This document shows positions 35,774-44,549 of a stretch of 64,000 bases of DNA, one piece after another. How positions within the stretch are numbered: position 1 is the stretch's first letter; every line of letters begins with the position of its first letter. The notes under the pieces are model-generated. The model had not been told where the DNA came from and did no database searches. It saw only the letters and a list, made by a program, of their open reading frames with translations. Origin of the DNA: Thermohalobaculum sp951813525 (lineage in GTDB: Bacteria; Pseudomonadota; Alphaproteobacteria; Rhodobacterales; Rhodobacteraceae); NCBI GenBank assembly GCA_951813525.2, contig CATOTJ020000002.1, forward strand, positions 496,001 to 560,000. The letters run 5' to 3'. The translations under genes were made by a program, and so were the position numbers.

Positions 35774-35800
35774 GGGCTCAGTGCAAAATACCCCTTTAAG
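35774..35800 (+). repeat. Tn3 left inverted repeat, inner 27 bp
   Basis: GGGCTCAGTGCAAAATACCC and seven further bases. Joined to 34919-34929 it makes a 38-bp match to the right repeat. The tnpA stop lies inside it. Confidence 0.93.
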
Positions 35801-38702
35801 CGATTTCAGGCGTCATTTTACGCCAGATGTATTGGCCAATGAGCAGAATGTGTTCCCAGCCGAGCGGTGAGATATGCCGGAGCAGATGTTCTGGCGTTTC
35901 CAGTCCCTCCCGCTTGCGCTGCATGACGGCTTTGCCGAGATGGACCGTGTTCCAGTAGATGATAATTGCCGTGAGCAGGTTCAGGCCGGCCATGCGGAAG
36001 TGCTGGCTTTCTGTGGTCCGATCCCGGATTTCACCATGGCGACCGATCCACAAGGCATCCTTCAGCGCATGGTGTGCTTCGCCTTTGTTCAGCCCGACAG
36101 TTGAGCGGCGCTGCATGTCCATATCGAGCGCCCATTCGATGATGAACAGTGTCCGTTCGATCTGTCCGATTTCCCGCATCACGATGGCCAGATCGTTTTT
36201 GCGTGGGCGGGCTGACAATCGCCTGAGGATCTGGCTTGGCGGCACCTTGCCTGACCGCATCGTGGCCGTGCATCTCAGCACATCGCCCCAGTTGTCGATG
36301 AAGGTCTGTTCCCGGACCTTGCCGCCGATCAGGGACTTGAGCTCTTTCGGAACGCTTTTGAGATCAAAGACGTAGAACCGCTTGGATTTCAGGTCGCGAA
36401 TACGGGGAATGAAGCGATAGCCCAGGAGCGCGAAGGCGGCGAATACGAGATCGGTGAACCCACCCGTGTCGGCGTAGTGTTCTTTGATCCGTTTGCCAAC
36501 CTCGCTCAGGCACAATCCGTCCAGAGTGTACGGCGCCTCGTTCACCGTGGCGGGGATCGAATTGACCCAGTACGGGCCAAATTGGTCAGAAACGTGCACG
36601 TAGGCTTTCAGCCCCGGCACCTGGTTGTTGTACTTGGCGTTGATGAGGTTCATGGCCTCCCCTTGGCGCGTGGTCGGGAAGAACTGCCCGTCGCTGGAGG
36701 AGGTTTGACCCGACCCCCAGTATTGCGCCATGGGAAGTTTGGACTGCGCGTCCAACACGATCGCCAGCGCCTCGTTGATCGCATCGCTTTCGACATGCCA
36801 GCGCGACAGGCGGGCCAACTGGGAATACTTATAGCCGGTGGTGGCTTCGGCCATCTTGCTCAAACCCACGTTCAGCCCTTCCGCGAGAAGCACGGTCAGC
36901 AGCCCGATGATATCCCTGCAAGGCGCGCCGGAGCGTAAATGGATGAACGCGTCCGTGAAGCCGGTGGCTTCTGCCACGTCCTGCAGGATTTCAGTGACTT
37001 TCGCATGTGGCATCCGCTGGTACAGATCGAGAACCAGTGGGCCCGCTTCCTCCGGGACATCAGCTTTCAGACGCTCGATACGCAACTGGCCGTCTTCGAT
37101 AATGCCATTGGGAAGAGTGCCGGTCCTGACAGCTGCTGCAAGCCGCTCGAAGCCATCCTGCAACCGGCGCTTTCGATCCTCAATCCAAACCTCTGGATCC
37201 AGCGGTAGATCAAGCCCCGGCATCGTCTTTGCGGCTTCCAGCGGCACCAGAAGTTTCCTGTCATCGGCATATCGGCGGGCGTGATCCAGCCAGATATCAT
37301 TGGACCGAAAGGCCTCCTGAAGGCGGAACATCACCGCCACGATCCAAAGCCGCTCCTCATTGGTGTCGGGCTTGCGCAGTTGCTTGTCCCACTTTGATCG
37401 GGCGGGCAGAAAGGCCCGCGATTTGGTTGTGATGTCTGCGCCCTCCCGGATGACCGCCGCGGCGTCGAGCAGCGGTTGGGCCACGGTGGCACCTCGGATA
37501 TCCAGAGCCCTTAACATGCGTTTGCCATAGAGCTTGAAGCTGTGAAACGCCTTCTCGATGTGATCCATCGGCTCGGCCATGGCAGGTTTGATCAACTGGG
37601 TCGCCATCGCCACAAGAGTTTCCAAACCATCCCACCCGCTGGATGCATCGACGGCACCGCCCAGGGCGGCCTCATCGCCCCGGGCCATCAACAATGTCGT
37701 TCCCAGAGATTGGAACCCGACCAGTGTGCTGGCAATATCAGCCTGTGCCTGTTCGAAGTGCATCGCGCTGATTTTCTTCGCCTCCCGCCAGGTCTTGCCC
37801 ACGATCCGATCGTGGGTTTCGACAACGGTATCGGCAATGGACGCGGCCCATTCGACGACACAGGTGGCCAGAATGGCAAGGCGGCGATTACTGCTGATGT
37901 CCTGCAAATCGCCCGTGAAGTAGCGCTCGCCCTGACGGCGCAGCATCTTGACCCGGTGGGGTGGGATGTCATCGAGTATGTCTGGCGACAGCTCAATTTC
38001 CTTGAGGGTTTCCACCCGGTCAAGCAGGCGGTTTATATCGGCCGTGTTCTTGCCGGCCTCAAAACCGCGCAGCCACAAAAACACGCTCTGCCAACCGTTT
38101 GCAGCCGCGCCGAGCAGGTCGTCGAGGCGACGGCGCATCCGGCTCTCCAGACGCGCGGCAATCCGGTTCTCGATCCGCCGCTCGGCTGCCACAAGAGCAT
38201 CGGCACAGAGCCTCTCAATCATCGTGACACCCGGCAGGATGATCTGCCGCGCCCGGCATTCTTCAACAAAATCCCGCACCAGCCCTTCACCAGATCCGGC
38301 TGCCTCGGCTTGCTGGTCTAACCATGCCGTCATTTGCTTCACACGTTTGCCGGTGAAGGTCTTGTAGCCATAGATCTTACGCAACGCGCCGAGGTGTTCA
38401 TGTCTGGTGTTGGCGCGATTTGCGTATGGCAAAAGATCCTTGGCCTTCAGCCCGAGTTGGGCCGCAATGTAAGCGGATACGGCCTCCGGGATCACCTCAC
38501 CTGACTTCAGAAACCGTCCTGGATAGCGAAAGGCACAAAGCTGAAGGGCAAAGCCGATCTGGTTTTGTGGTCGCCTGCGCGTTTTGATGTACGCGATGTC
38601 ATCATCCGCAAGCGTGTAGTGGTATTCCAGCGATGCCCTGTCGGTGGGCAGGGTGAAGAGAGCATCACGCTGACGTTTCGTCAGAACAGTTCTGTGGGCC
38701 AT
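35796..38702 (-). CDS. tnpA: Tn3-family transposase
   Basis: 968 aa, normal length for TnpA. The N-terminal DUF4158 domain begins MAHRTVLTKRQRDALFTLP and includes IGFALQLCAFRYPGRFL. The C-terminal catalytic domain contains GSGQTSSSDGQFFPTTR, then GFTDLVFAAFALLGYRFIPRIRDLK, and ends with INRAVE-like helices (LNLLTAIIIYWNTVHLGKAV). It appears intact. It ends within the left inverted repeat and is divergent from tnpR, as in Tn3 itself. Confidence 0.94.
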   Translation of the reverse strand: MAHRTVLTKRQRDALFTLPTDRASLEYHYTLADDDIAYIKTRRRPQNQIGFALQLCAFRYPGRFLKSGEVIPEAVSAYIAAQLGLKAKDLLPYANRANTRHEHLGALRKIYGYKTFTGKRVKQMTAWLDQQAEAAGSGEGLVRDFVEECRARQIILPGVTMIERLCADALVAAERRIENRIAARLESRMRRRLDDLLGAAANGWQSVFLWLRGFEAGKNTADINRLLDRVETLKEIELSPDILDDIPPHRVKMLRRQGERYFTGDLQDISSNRRLAILATCVVEWAASIADTVVETHDRIVGKTWREAKKISAMHFEQAQADIASTLVGFQSLGTTLLMARGDEAALGGAVDASSGWDGLETLVAMATQLIKPAMAEPMDHIEKAFHSFKLYGKRMLRALDIRGATVAQPLLDAAAVIREGADITTKSRAFLPARSKWDKQLRKPDTNEERLWIVAVMFRLQEAFRSNDIWLDHARRYADDRKLLVPLEAAKTMPGLDLPLDPEVWIEDRKRRLQDGFERLAAAVRTGTLPNGIIEDGQLRIERLKADVPEEAGPLVLDLYQRMPHAKVTEILQDVAEATGFTDAFIHLRSGAPCRDIIGLLTVLLAEGLNVGLSKMAEATTGYKYSQLARLSRWHVESDAINEALAIVLDAQSKLPMAQYWGSGQTSSSDGQFFPTTRQGEAMNLINAKYNNQVPGLKAYVHVSDQFGPYWVNSIPATVNEAPYTLDGLCLSEVGKRIKEHYADTGGFTDLVFAAFALLGYRFIPRIRDLKSKRFYVFDLKSVPKELKSLIGGKVREQTFIDNWGDVLRCTATMRSGKVPPSQILRRLSARPRKNDLAIVMREIGQIERTLFIIEWALDMDMQRRSTVGLNKGEAHHALKDALWIGRHGEIRDRTTESQHFRMAGLNLLTAIIIYWNTVHLGKAVMQRKREGLETPEHLLRHISPLGWEHILLIGQYIWRKMTPEIA

Positions 38703-38897
38703 ACGTTACCTTTTCAGAGAAGCGTTGAGGGGCAGATCCGAGGCCTTCGTTTATGTTTTCGCCCGTCCGATAGACGTACCTTCAGCGCACAGGTCAGATC
38801 CCAGTTTCCCCTCCCATAAAACCAAGGCCTCAGAGCGTCGCAAATAGCTGGTCCGATAAAAGTTGCAGTGAAGGGGGGTCAAACGTACAGTGAGCCA
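38703..38897. promoter_or_regulatory. Putative res site and divergent promoters of the Tn3-family element
   Basis: The 195-bp gap between divergent tnpA and tnpR is where Tn3-type elements carry their resolution site. Two GTCCGATA direct repeats (38765-38772, 38851-38858) and a GGGGGGTCAAACG stretch near the tnpR start are candidate subsites. Position is the main evidence. Confidence 0.5.
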
Positions 38898-39470
38898 ATG
38901 GAAAAGATCGGATATGCACGCTGCTCAACCTACAGTCAGGACTTGACTGCGCAGCGGCAAGCGTTGAGTGATCTCGGGGTTCAGGACGACCGCATTTATA
39001 CGGATCACGGATTGACTGGCACCAACCGGGAGCGGCCCGGACTTGAACAGGCGCTGGCCGCCGTGCGCAAAGGCGACATCCTGGTCGTAACGAAGCTTGA
39101 TCGCCTTGCACGATCGGTTCCAGACGTTCGGGTCATCAGCGACCAACTCGAAACCAAAGGCGTGAGGCTTGCCTTGGGGACAGCGGTCTACGATCCCAGT
39201 GATCCGATGGGAAAGATGTTCTTCAACATCGTCGCCACCTTCGCGGAGTTCGAAGCAGATCTGCTCAAAATGCGCACCAGGGAAGGCATGGCCATCGCCA
39301 AGGCAAAGGGCAAAATGCGAGGAAAGAAGCCAAAACTTACTGAAAAACAACAGAAAGAGCTTTTGAAGATGCACGAAACCGGCGACCATTCGATCAGTGA
39401 TCTTGCCGAGATATTCTCCGTTTCAAGAGCGACCGTCTATCGCACACTGCAAAGGGACCAGAGGGCTTAA
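38898..39470 (+). CDS. tnpR: Serine resolvase
   Basis: 190 aa from ATG 38898, where the family N-terminus MEKIGYARCST begins (catalytic Ser in RCST). It has KLDRLARSVPDV, FAEFEADLLKMRTREGMA and a C-terminal helix-turn-helix (HSISDLAEIFSVSRATVYRTL). It resolves cointegrates at res. The stop codon lies in the right inverted repeat, so the gene fills the element to its edge. Confidence 0.93.
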   Translation: MEKIGYARCSTYSQDLTAQRQALSDLGVQDDRIYTDHGLTGTNRERPGLEQALAAVRKGDILVVTKLDRLARSVPDVRVISDQLETKGVRLALGTAVYDPSDPMGKMFFNIVATFAEFEADLLKMRTREGMAIAKAKGKMRGKKPKLTEKQQKELLKMHETGDHSISDLAEIFSVSRATVYRTLQRDQRA

Positions 39471-39503
39471 AGGGGTATTTTGCACTGAGCCCTAATGGAC
39501 CCC
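39466..39503 (-). repeat. Tn3 right inverted repeat (38 bp)
   Basis: Perfect reverse complement of the reassembled left repeat. It ends in CCCC immediately before the CCTGT duplication. Confidence 0.94.
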
Positions 39504-39508
39504 CCTGT
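39504..39508 (+). other. Target-site duplication of the Tn3-family element, right
   Basis: CCTGT, matching 34914-34918. The lipoprotein frame continues through it (CCT GTG GAA). Confidence 0.92.
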
Positions 39509-39704
39509 GGAAACCGAGGCGGAAACCGAGGCTGAAACCGTCGCGCCGACGCCGGAACCTGCTGTGGAAAGCGAAACCACTGCGGAAACGACGACTGTGG
39601 CCGAGACGGATGCCGAAGAAAAGGTAGAGCCAGAAGCCGCGGCGCCGCCGACGAAATTCGCGCCGAAAACCGCGCCTACCGCCCCCAAACGTCCGAAACG
39701 TTAA
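39509..39704 (+). pseudogene. Lipoprotein with acidic repeat tail, 3' part (split by transposon)
   Basis: Continues in the frame of the 33558 gene: ETEAETEAETVAPTPEPAVE, more Glu/Thr/Pro-rich sequence, and a basic Pro/Lys end TAPKRPKR. It has no start of its own. Composition matches the tail upstream of the transposon, and the frame is restored exactly by deleting one CCTGT plus the transposon. Confidence 0.9.
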
Positions 39705-39729
39705 CCGCTGCCGCGGTCAGCGGGATCTG

Positions 39730-40512
39730 TCAGACATCAAGCTCGATCCACACCGGGACGTGGTCGGATGGTTTTTCGCGCCCGCGAATCTGTTGGTCGA
39801 CCCCCGCCCCGGTCATCCGGTCTGCGGCTTGCGGGGTCAGCAGGAAGTGATCGATGCGAATACCGTCGTTCTTGTCCCAGGCTCCGCCTTGATAGTCCCA
39901 GAAAGTGTAGATTTCGTCCGCTTGGGTCGTCTCGCGCAGCGCCTCGGTGAAACCAAGGTTCATGATTCGGCGAAAGGCGGCGCGCGTGTCGGGGCGAAAC
40001 AGCGCATCATCGCGCCAATCGTCGGGCCGGGCGGCGTCGCGTGCCTCCGGGATCACATTGTAATCTCCGGCCATCAACGCCGGTTCTTCCGTGGCGAGCA
40101 GGTCGCGGGCCCGGCTTTCCAGACGCTCCATCCAACTCAGCTTATAGTCGAACTTGTCGCCCGGCACCGGATTGCCATTGGGCAGGTAAAGCCCGCAGAC
40201 CCGGACCGCCGAGGCCTTGCCGACCACGGTCGCCTCGATCCAGCGCGCCTGTTCATCGCTGTCATCGCCCGGCAATCCGCGGGCGATGTCCTCCAATGGC
40301 AGCTTCGACAGGATCGCAACCCCGTTAAAGCCCTTTTGCCCATGAGTTTCAACGTTATAGCCAAGGTCTTCGATCGCTTCGCGCGGAAAGCCCTCATCGA
40401 CCGATTTGATCTCTTGCAGCAGTGCCACATCCGGATCGGCTTCTTTCAACCATCCGGTCAGCGCGCCGATCCGGGCCTTGATGCCATTGATGTTGTAGGT
40501 CGCGATTTTCAT
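39730..40512 (-). CDS. xthA: Exodeoxyribonuclease III
   Basis: 260 aa. MKIATYNINGIKARIGAL and VALLQEIKSVDEGFP supply metal-binding Asn/Glu. AGDYNVIPEARDAARP and the C-terminal RIDHFLLTPQA and KPSDHVPVWIEL contain the catalytic Asp and Asp-His pair. Family length and motifs are complete. It acts as an AP endonuclease and 3'-exonuclease in base excision repair. It converges with the lipoprotein gene across about 25 bp, and a small hairpin CCGCTG/CAGCGG lies in that gap. Confidence 0.93.
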   Translation of the reverse strand: MKIATYNINGIKARIGALTGWLKEADPDVALLQEIKSVDEGFPREAIEDLGYNVETHGQKGFNGVAILSKLPLEDIARGLPGDDSDEQARWIEATVVGKASAVRVCGLYLPNGNPVPGDKFDYKLSWMERLESRARDLLATEEPALMAGDYNVIPEARDAARPDDWRDDALFRPDTRAAFRRIMNLGFTEALRETTQADEIYTFWDYQGGAWDKNDGIRIDHFLLTPQAADRMTGAGVDQQIRGREKPSDHVPVWIELDV

Positions 40513-40589
40513 GGGCGCAGCATCGTCTGTGGGGCGGCCCTGTCAAGCGCGACCGGGCCCAAATTCCGGCCGAATGCCGGATCAGTGGC

Positions 40590-40694
40590 TAGAGCATGTT
40601 TCGATCTGATTGAATCAGATCGAGCGCTCTAAATCATTGATTGGCCGCACTTTCACGACGCCTGACTGATGCAGTCAGGCTGGAAAGTGCTCTA
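40590..40694 (+). repeat. 105-bp palindromic repeat (MITE-like), copy C
   Basis: Same orientation as the 17135 copy, differing at a handful of positions. The right-end CTA at 40692-40694 is the TAG stop of the minus-strand erpA-like gene. The left end lies in the xthA-erpA gap. Confidence 0.92.
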
Positions 40695-41057
40695 AACCGA
40701 AAAAGAAGTGCCGCACCCGCAGGTCGACGTCGCGTTGGGATTTTCAACGGCGAAGCGCGCGCCGATCAGTTCGTCCTTAAAGTCGATGACCGAACCGGAC
40801 AGGAAGGGCATGGATTCGGGGTCGACCAGAACACGCTGGCCGTTGCCTTCGATAACCAAGTCGTTGTCAGCCGCCCGTTCTTCAAGCGCAAATTCGTACT
40901 GGAACCCCGAGCATCCGCCGCCCAGGACAGCCACGCGCAGGGCCTTGTCTTCGCCGGATTCCGCAGAAATTTCAGCAAGACGCAGAAAGGCGCGCTCGGT
41001 GACTTCAACATTGGTGCCCGTTGCCGGGCTTTTCAGATCGGGAATTTCGAGATCCAT
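40692..41057 (-). CDS. erpA: HesB/IscA-type iron-sulfur insertion protein (ErpA-like)
   Basis: 121 aa. VEVTERAFLRLAEI, LRVAVLGGGCSGFQYEFALEE and the C-terminal STCGCGTSFSV provide the three cluster-binding Cys of A-type carriers. It delivers Fe-S clusters to apoproteins. The order xthA, erpA, divergent dgt is usual in Rhodobacterales. Its stop codon is formed by the end of repeat copy C, but the protein ends at the normal position, so the coding part was not damaged. Confidence 0.92.
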   Translation of the reverse strand: MDLEIPDLKSPATGTNVEVTERAFLRLAEISAESGEDKALRVAVLGGGCSGFQYEFALEERAADNDLVIEGNGQRVLVDPESMPFLSGSVIDFKDELIGARFAVENPNATSTCGCGTSFSV

Positions 41058-41135
41058 TTTCCTCAGCCTGCATATACGCTATAGCCGCCCCCAATATGTA
41101 GCACCTGCCGCGAACCCTGCAAGAGGCGCCCCCAA

Positions 41136-42323
41136 TTGACCGAAACTTCCCGGTTGGCCCCATATGCCGCGCATCCCGATCAAAGCCGCGGCCGGTTGCA
41201 CGCTGAACCCGACAGTGCGCACCGCTCGCCCTTTCAGCGCGATCGCGACCGGATCATCCATTCGTCGGCTTTTCGGCGGCTGAAACACAAGACCCAGGTC
41301 TTTGTCGAGCACGAAGGCGATCACTACCGCACCCGCTTGACGCATTCGATCGAGGTTGCACAGATCGCCCGAACAATCGCGCGAACGCTCCGCCTGAACG
41401 AGGATCTGGCAGAGGCAGTGGCGCTGGCCCACGATCTGGGGCACACGCCTTTCGGCCACACGGGCGAGGACACGTTGGCGGACTGCATGGCGGCCTATGG
41501 CGGGTTTGATCACAATGCGCAGGCGCTGAAGATCGTCACTGACCTCGAGCGTCACTATGCCAGCTTTGACGGTCTGAATCTGACTTGGGAGACCTTGGAG
41601 GGGATTGCGAAACATAACGGTCCGCTTATTCAAGACACTGCCGCGCCGTTGACCGATCTGCCAATCGCGATCGCAGGATATACGGCCATACATGACCTTG
41701 AATTGCACACCCAGGCCGGGGCCGAGGCGCAGGTGGCCGCCCTGTCAGACGATATTGCCTATGCCAACCATGACCTTCAGGACGGGTTGCAGGCCGGGTT
41801 GCTGGTCGTCGAGCAGTTGCTGGAGCTGCCGATCATCGGCGACTGTTTCGGATCGGTTGATCGCTTGTGGCCGGACCTGGACCCGTCGCGCAGGCGGCAC
41901 GAGGCATTGCGCCGGGTCTTTGGACTGATGGTCGAGGATGTCCTGGCCTGTTCGTCGGCGCGCCTGGCGCAGGAACAACCCGAAAGCATGGCCGGGGTGC
42001 AAGATCTGCGCGCGCCGATGATTGCGTTTTCGGAGCAGATGGCCGCCGATCTGGCTGCGATCAAGGCATTTCTGTTCCAGAACATGTACCGCCACTATCG
42101 GGTCAAGCGGATGCGGTCCAAGACGATCCGTGTTGTCCGCGAGTTGTTCGAGATCTTCATGGAAGATCCCGGCGTTCTGCCCGATGAATGGCGTCAGGAC
42201 GCCCGTGCGGCCGAAAGCGAAGATCTGCGCGCAAGGGTCATCGCGGATTACATCGCCGGGATGACCGATCGGTTCGCCTTGGAAGAACATCGGGTTCTGA
42301 CCGACCCGTTTTCCCGGGCCTAG
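41136..42323 (+). CDS. dgt: dGTPase-like HD-domain triphosphohydrolase
   Basis: 395 aa. DRIIHSSAFRRLKHKTQVF, RTRLTHSIEVAQIART and AHDLGHTPFGHTGED give the HD metal site, with YANHDLQDGLQAG later. It should hydrolyse dNTPs to nucleoside plus triphosphate. TTG 41136 was chosen as start, with AAGAGGCG upstream; no ATG lies before the conserved N-terminus. It is divergent from erpA. The usual argS neighbour is missing; the next gene is a GST on the other strand. Confidence 0.92.
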   Translation: MTETSRLAPYAAHPDQSRGRLHAEPDSAHRSPFQRDRDRIIHSSAFRRLKHKTQVFVEHEGDHYRTRLTHSIEVAQIARTIARTLRLNEDLAEAVALAHDLGHTPFGHTGEDTLADCMAAYGGFDHNAQALKIVTDLERHYASFDGLNLTWETLEGIAKHNGPLIQDTAAPLTDLPIAIAGYTAIHDLELHTQAGAEAQVAALSDDIAYANHDLQDGLQAGLLVVEQLLELPIIGDCFGSVDRLWPDLDPSRRRHEALRRVFGLMVEDVLACSSARLAQEQPESMAGVQDLRAPMIAFSEQMAADLAAIKAFLFQNMYRHYRVKRMRSKTIRVVRELFEIFMEDPGVLPDEWRQDARAAESEDLRARVIADYIAGMTDRFALEEHRVLTDPFSRA

Positions 42324-42452
42324 CAGGTCGGGGCTCGAATCACGAAGTCTCGCGCCAATCGAGACCGGTGATGCTTTCCGGGATCGGTCCCAGGCCCGGC
42401 CCCGGTTGCGGGGCGAACTCAGCCATTTCGATGCGGTCGATCCGCACGGGAC

Positions 42453-43217
42453 CTATCCGCTGCTGTAGGCGGCCATCTTTTCAGGGTCGAAGAAGCCGGG
42501 TTGAACCTTGCCGCCGGCGTCGTCCAGTACCTGCGCGATTTCAGGAATGTCTGTCACATGGTCGAAGACCCGTGACAGGATTGGAAATTCGGCTGGCAGA
42601 TCGATGCCCGCCATCAAGGCGTTTCGGACCTGCGGCACCAGGAAGCAATCGGCCAGCGTGGCACCGTCGCCAACGGCGCAACTTCCTGCGCACCGTTCCA
42701 GCAATCTTTCAATTGCTCCGAATTCGCGGCGGATGAAGTGCAGCCGCAACGGGTGTTCGGTTGGCATGGCCCGGTCCATGCCCCATTCGGTCATGCTTTG
42801 GATGATGAAGGGGATATTCTGATAGGGTTGGATGTCGGCGGCAACGATCCACATGATCCGGCGCATCTCGGCCCGCAGCCAGGGATCTTCCGGCTCGACG
42901 CCGCCGTCCCCGTGCAGGGCGCGCAGATAGTCGATGATCGACCCGGACTGTGTCATCTTGCGGCCATCTGGCAGCAACAGGACCGGAATTCGGCCTTCCA
43001 GATTAAACGCCTTCAGGTCCGTTGTGCCCAGAGCATCCGTCATCGGGTCGCCTTTGGGCATCCGGTAAACCGGAATGCCGCGATCATCGGTCCCCAGATC
43101 CATTTGAACCGTTTCGACCAGGCTGGATGGCACGCCCGCAACACTGAGATAGAGTGTGACACGCAGCGAAGCACTTGATGTGCGGTGAACAAACAGGCGC
43201 ATGGGATGGTCGGTCAT
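42453..43217 (-). CDS. Glutathione S-transferase-like protein (zeta/MaiA-like)
   Basis: 254 aa. The N-terminal thioredoxin-like domain has RTSSASLRVTLYLSVAGV, close to the SSCSxRVR active-site loop of zeta-class GST / maleylacetoacetate isomerase, then RIPVLLLPDGRKMTQSGSIIDYL. The C-terminal helical domain includes VGDGATLADCFLVPQVRNA, also zeta-like. It may isomerise or conjugate an unknown compound. GGAGG precedes ATG 43217. It follows the FtsX-like permease by 69 bp on the same strand and could be the last gene of the Zrg-like operon. Confidence 0.83.
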   Translation of the reverse strand: MTDHPMRLFVHRTSSASLRVTLYLSVAGVPSSLVETVQMDLGTDDRGIPVYRMPKGDPMTDALGTTDLKAFNLEGRIPVLLLPDGRKMTQSGSIIDYLRALHGDGGVEPEDPWLRAEMRRIMWIVAADIQPYQNIPFIIQSMTEWGMDRAMPTEHPLRLHFIRREFGAIERLLERCAGSCAVGDGATLADCFLVPQVRNALMAGIDLPAEFPILSRVFDHVTDIPEIAQVLDDAGGKVQPGFFDPEKMAAYSSG

Positions 43218-43286
43218 TCGAACCTCCGGTCGTTTCCGCGCGAAACATAGCCGTTGCAGTTCCGGCTGTCCTGGGCTTTGCGGCGT

Positions 43287-44549
43287 TCAGGTTCGAACAA
43301 TCATCCCGTCGGCAATCGACTGGCGGCTGGCCCGCCAGGCTGGAATCGCGCCTGCCAGCAGGCCACCGGCGATCACGATACCGATCCGGGCAAGATCGCC
43401 GGATGTCGGGGCGGATATCGTAAGGTGCAGGCCAAACTCGGCGCTGACGATTGGTTGGGCGATCGCCAGACCGGCGTAAAGCAGCCCCAGGCCCAAAAGC
43501 GCGCCGACCACGGTCAGCAGAAATGCCTCGACGACCAACAGGCCAAAAACATGGGTGGCGCGGGCGCCGACCGAGCGCAGGATCGCCATTTCGCGGCGGC
43601 GTTCGGCGAGACCGGCCAACAGCATGATCATCATTCCCAAAAGCCCGGTCGTGACCACCATGGTCGAAATCACGCCCAGCGCCGTTTCTGCTGTTCCCAT
43701 CAGGTCCCAAAGTTCCTGCAGTGCGACGCCGGGCAATATGGCCAACATCGGTTCCCGCCGGTCCTCGTTGATTTGGCGTTGCAGATCGAAGGCAGCGAAA
43801 CGCGAGTTCAGCCCGACCAGCACGGCAGTCACGGCCTGGGGTTGCAACAATCGGGCTCGTGCCTCATCGGCGTCGACCGCCATGCCCGGTACCGGGGTGC
43901 CGCCTTGCCAACCGATATGGATCGCCTCGATCCCTTGCAGGCTGACATGAATGGCCCGGTCAACCGGCGTTCCGGTCGGCTTCAAGATCCCCGATACGAC
44001 AAAGGGTTTGTCGTCATGCTTGCGAAAGCCCTCGGCGCCTAGTCCATGTGCGATCACCAGATCGTCGCCCAAACTGTATCCCAGTTCGCGGGCAACGGAT
44101 GCACCGATGACGGCGTGGTACAAATCGGTAAACGGTTCGCCGGACTGAAAAGTCAGAAGCTGTTTGCGCCCATAGCGATAGTATCGAAAGAAGTCGGCGT
44201 TCGTGCCGACGACACGGAACCCCCGATGCGAATCGCCAAGCGACAGCGGAATGGTCCAGGCCACGTTCTTCTGCGCTGCAATCCGCTCGTAGCTGCGCCA
44301 CGAGATGTTGTTGGTCGCATTTCCGATCCGGAAGACCGAATAAAGCAACAACTGGGTCGAACCGCTTCGGGCGCCGACGATCAGGTCTGTCCCGGAAATC
44401 GTCGAGGCAAAGCTGGTGCGCGCCTCGGTCCGGACCTTTTCGACGCCCAGCAACAAGGCGACACTGACGGCAATCGCCAGGATCGTCAGCAGAACGGTCA
44501 TACTGCGGTTTCGCAGCGAGGCGATGGCAAGGCGCAGGATCGCTGTCAT
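43287..44549 (-). CDS. FtsX/MacB-like ABC permease (Zrg-like cluster)
   Basis: 420 aa with the FtsX plan: an N-terminal helix (SLRNRSMTVLLTILAIAVSVALLLG), a large extracytoplasmic domain of roughly 230 residues and three C-terminal helices (ALGVISTMVVTTGLLGMMIMLL; VFGLLVVEAFLLTVVGALLG; IGIVIAGGLLAGAIPAWRAS). It overlaps the ATPase gene by four bases, so they form one complex. With the His-rich protein and Zur box upstream, it is probably part of a zinc-acquisition system like Vibrio ZrgABC. Confidence 0.88.
   Translation of the reverse strand: MTAILRLAIASLRNRSMTVLLTILAIAVSVALLLGVEKVRTEARTSFASTISGTDLIVGARSGSTQLLLYSVFRIGNATNNISWRSYERIAAQKNVAWTIPLSLGDSHRGFRVVGTNADFFRYYRYGRKQLLTFQSGEPFTDLYHAVIGASVARELGYSLGDDLVIAHGLGAEGFRKHDDKPFVVSGILKPTGTPVDRAIHVSLQGIEAIHIGWQGGTPVPGMAVDADEARARLLQPQAVTAVLVGLNSRFAAFDLQRQINEDRREPMLAILPGVALQELWDLMGTAETALGVISTMVVTTGLLGMMIMLLAGLAERRREMAILRSVGARATHVFGLLVVEAFLLTVVGALLGLGLLYAGLAIAQPIVSAEFGLHLTISAPTSGDLARIGIVIAGGLLAGAIPAWRASRQSIADGMIVRT

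Larger units (their letters stand above)
34919..39503. mobile_element. Tn3-family transposon (tnpA, tnpR only), interrupted by an IS5-family element
   Basis: Bounded by 38-bp inverted repeats starting GGGGTCCATTA. The left one is in two pieces (34919-34929 and 35774-35800) because an IS landed in it; the right one is 39466-39503. It carries a transposase and a divergent resolvase with the likely res region between, and no passenger genes. Without the IS it is about 3.74 kb. CCTGT is duplicated at both edges. It interrupts the lipoprotein gene. The broken left end would block its own transposition unless the IS leaves precisely. Confidence 0.95.
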
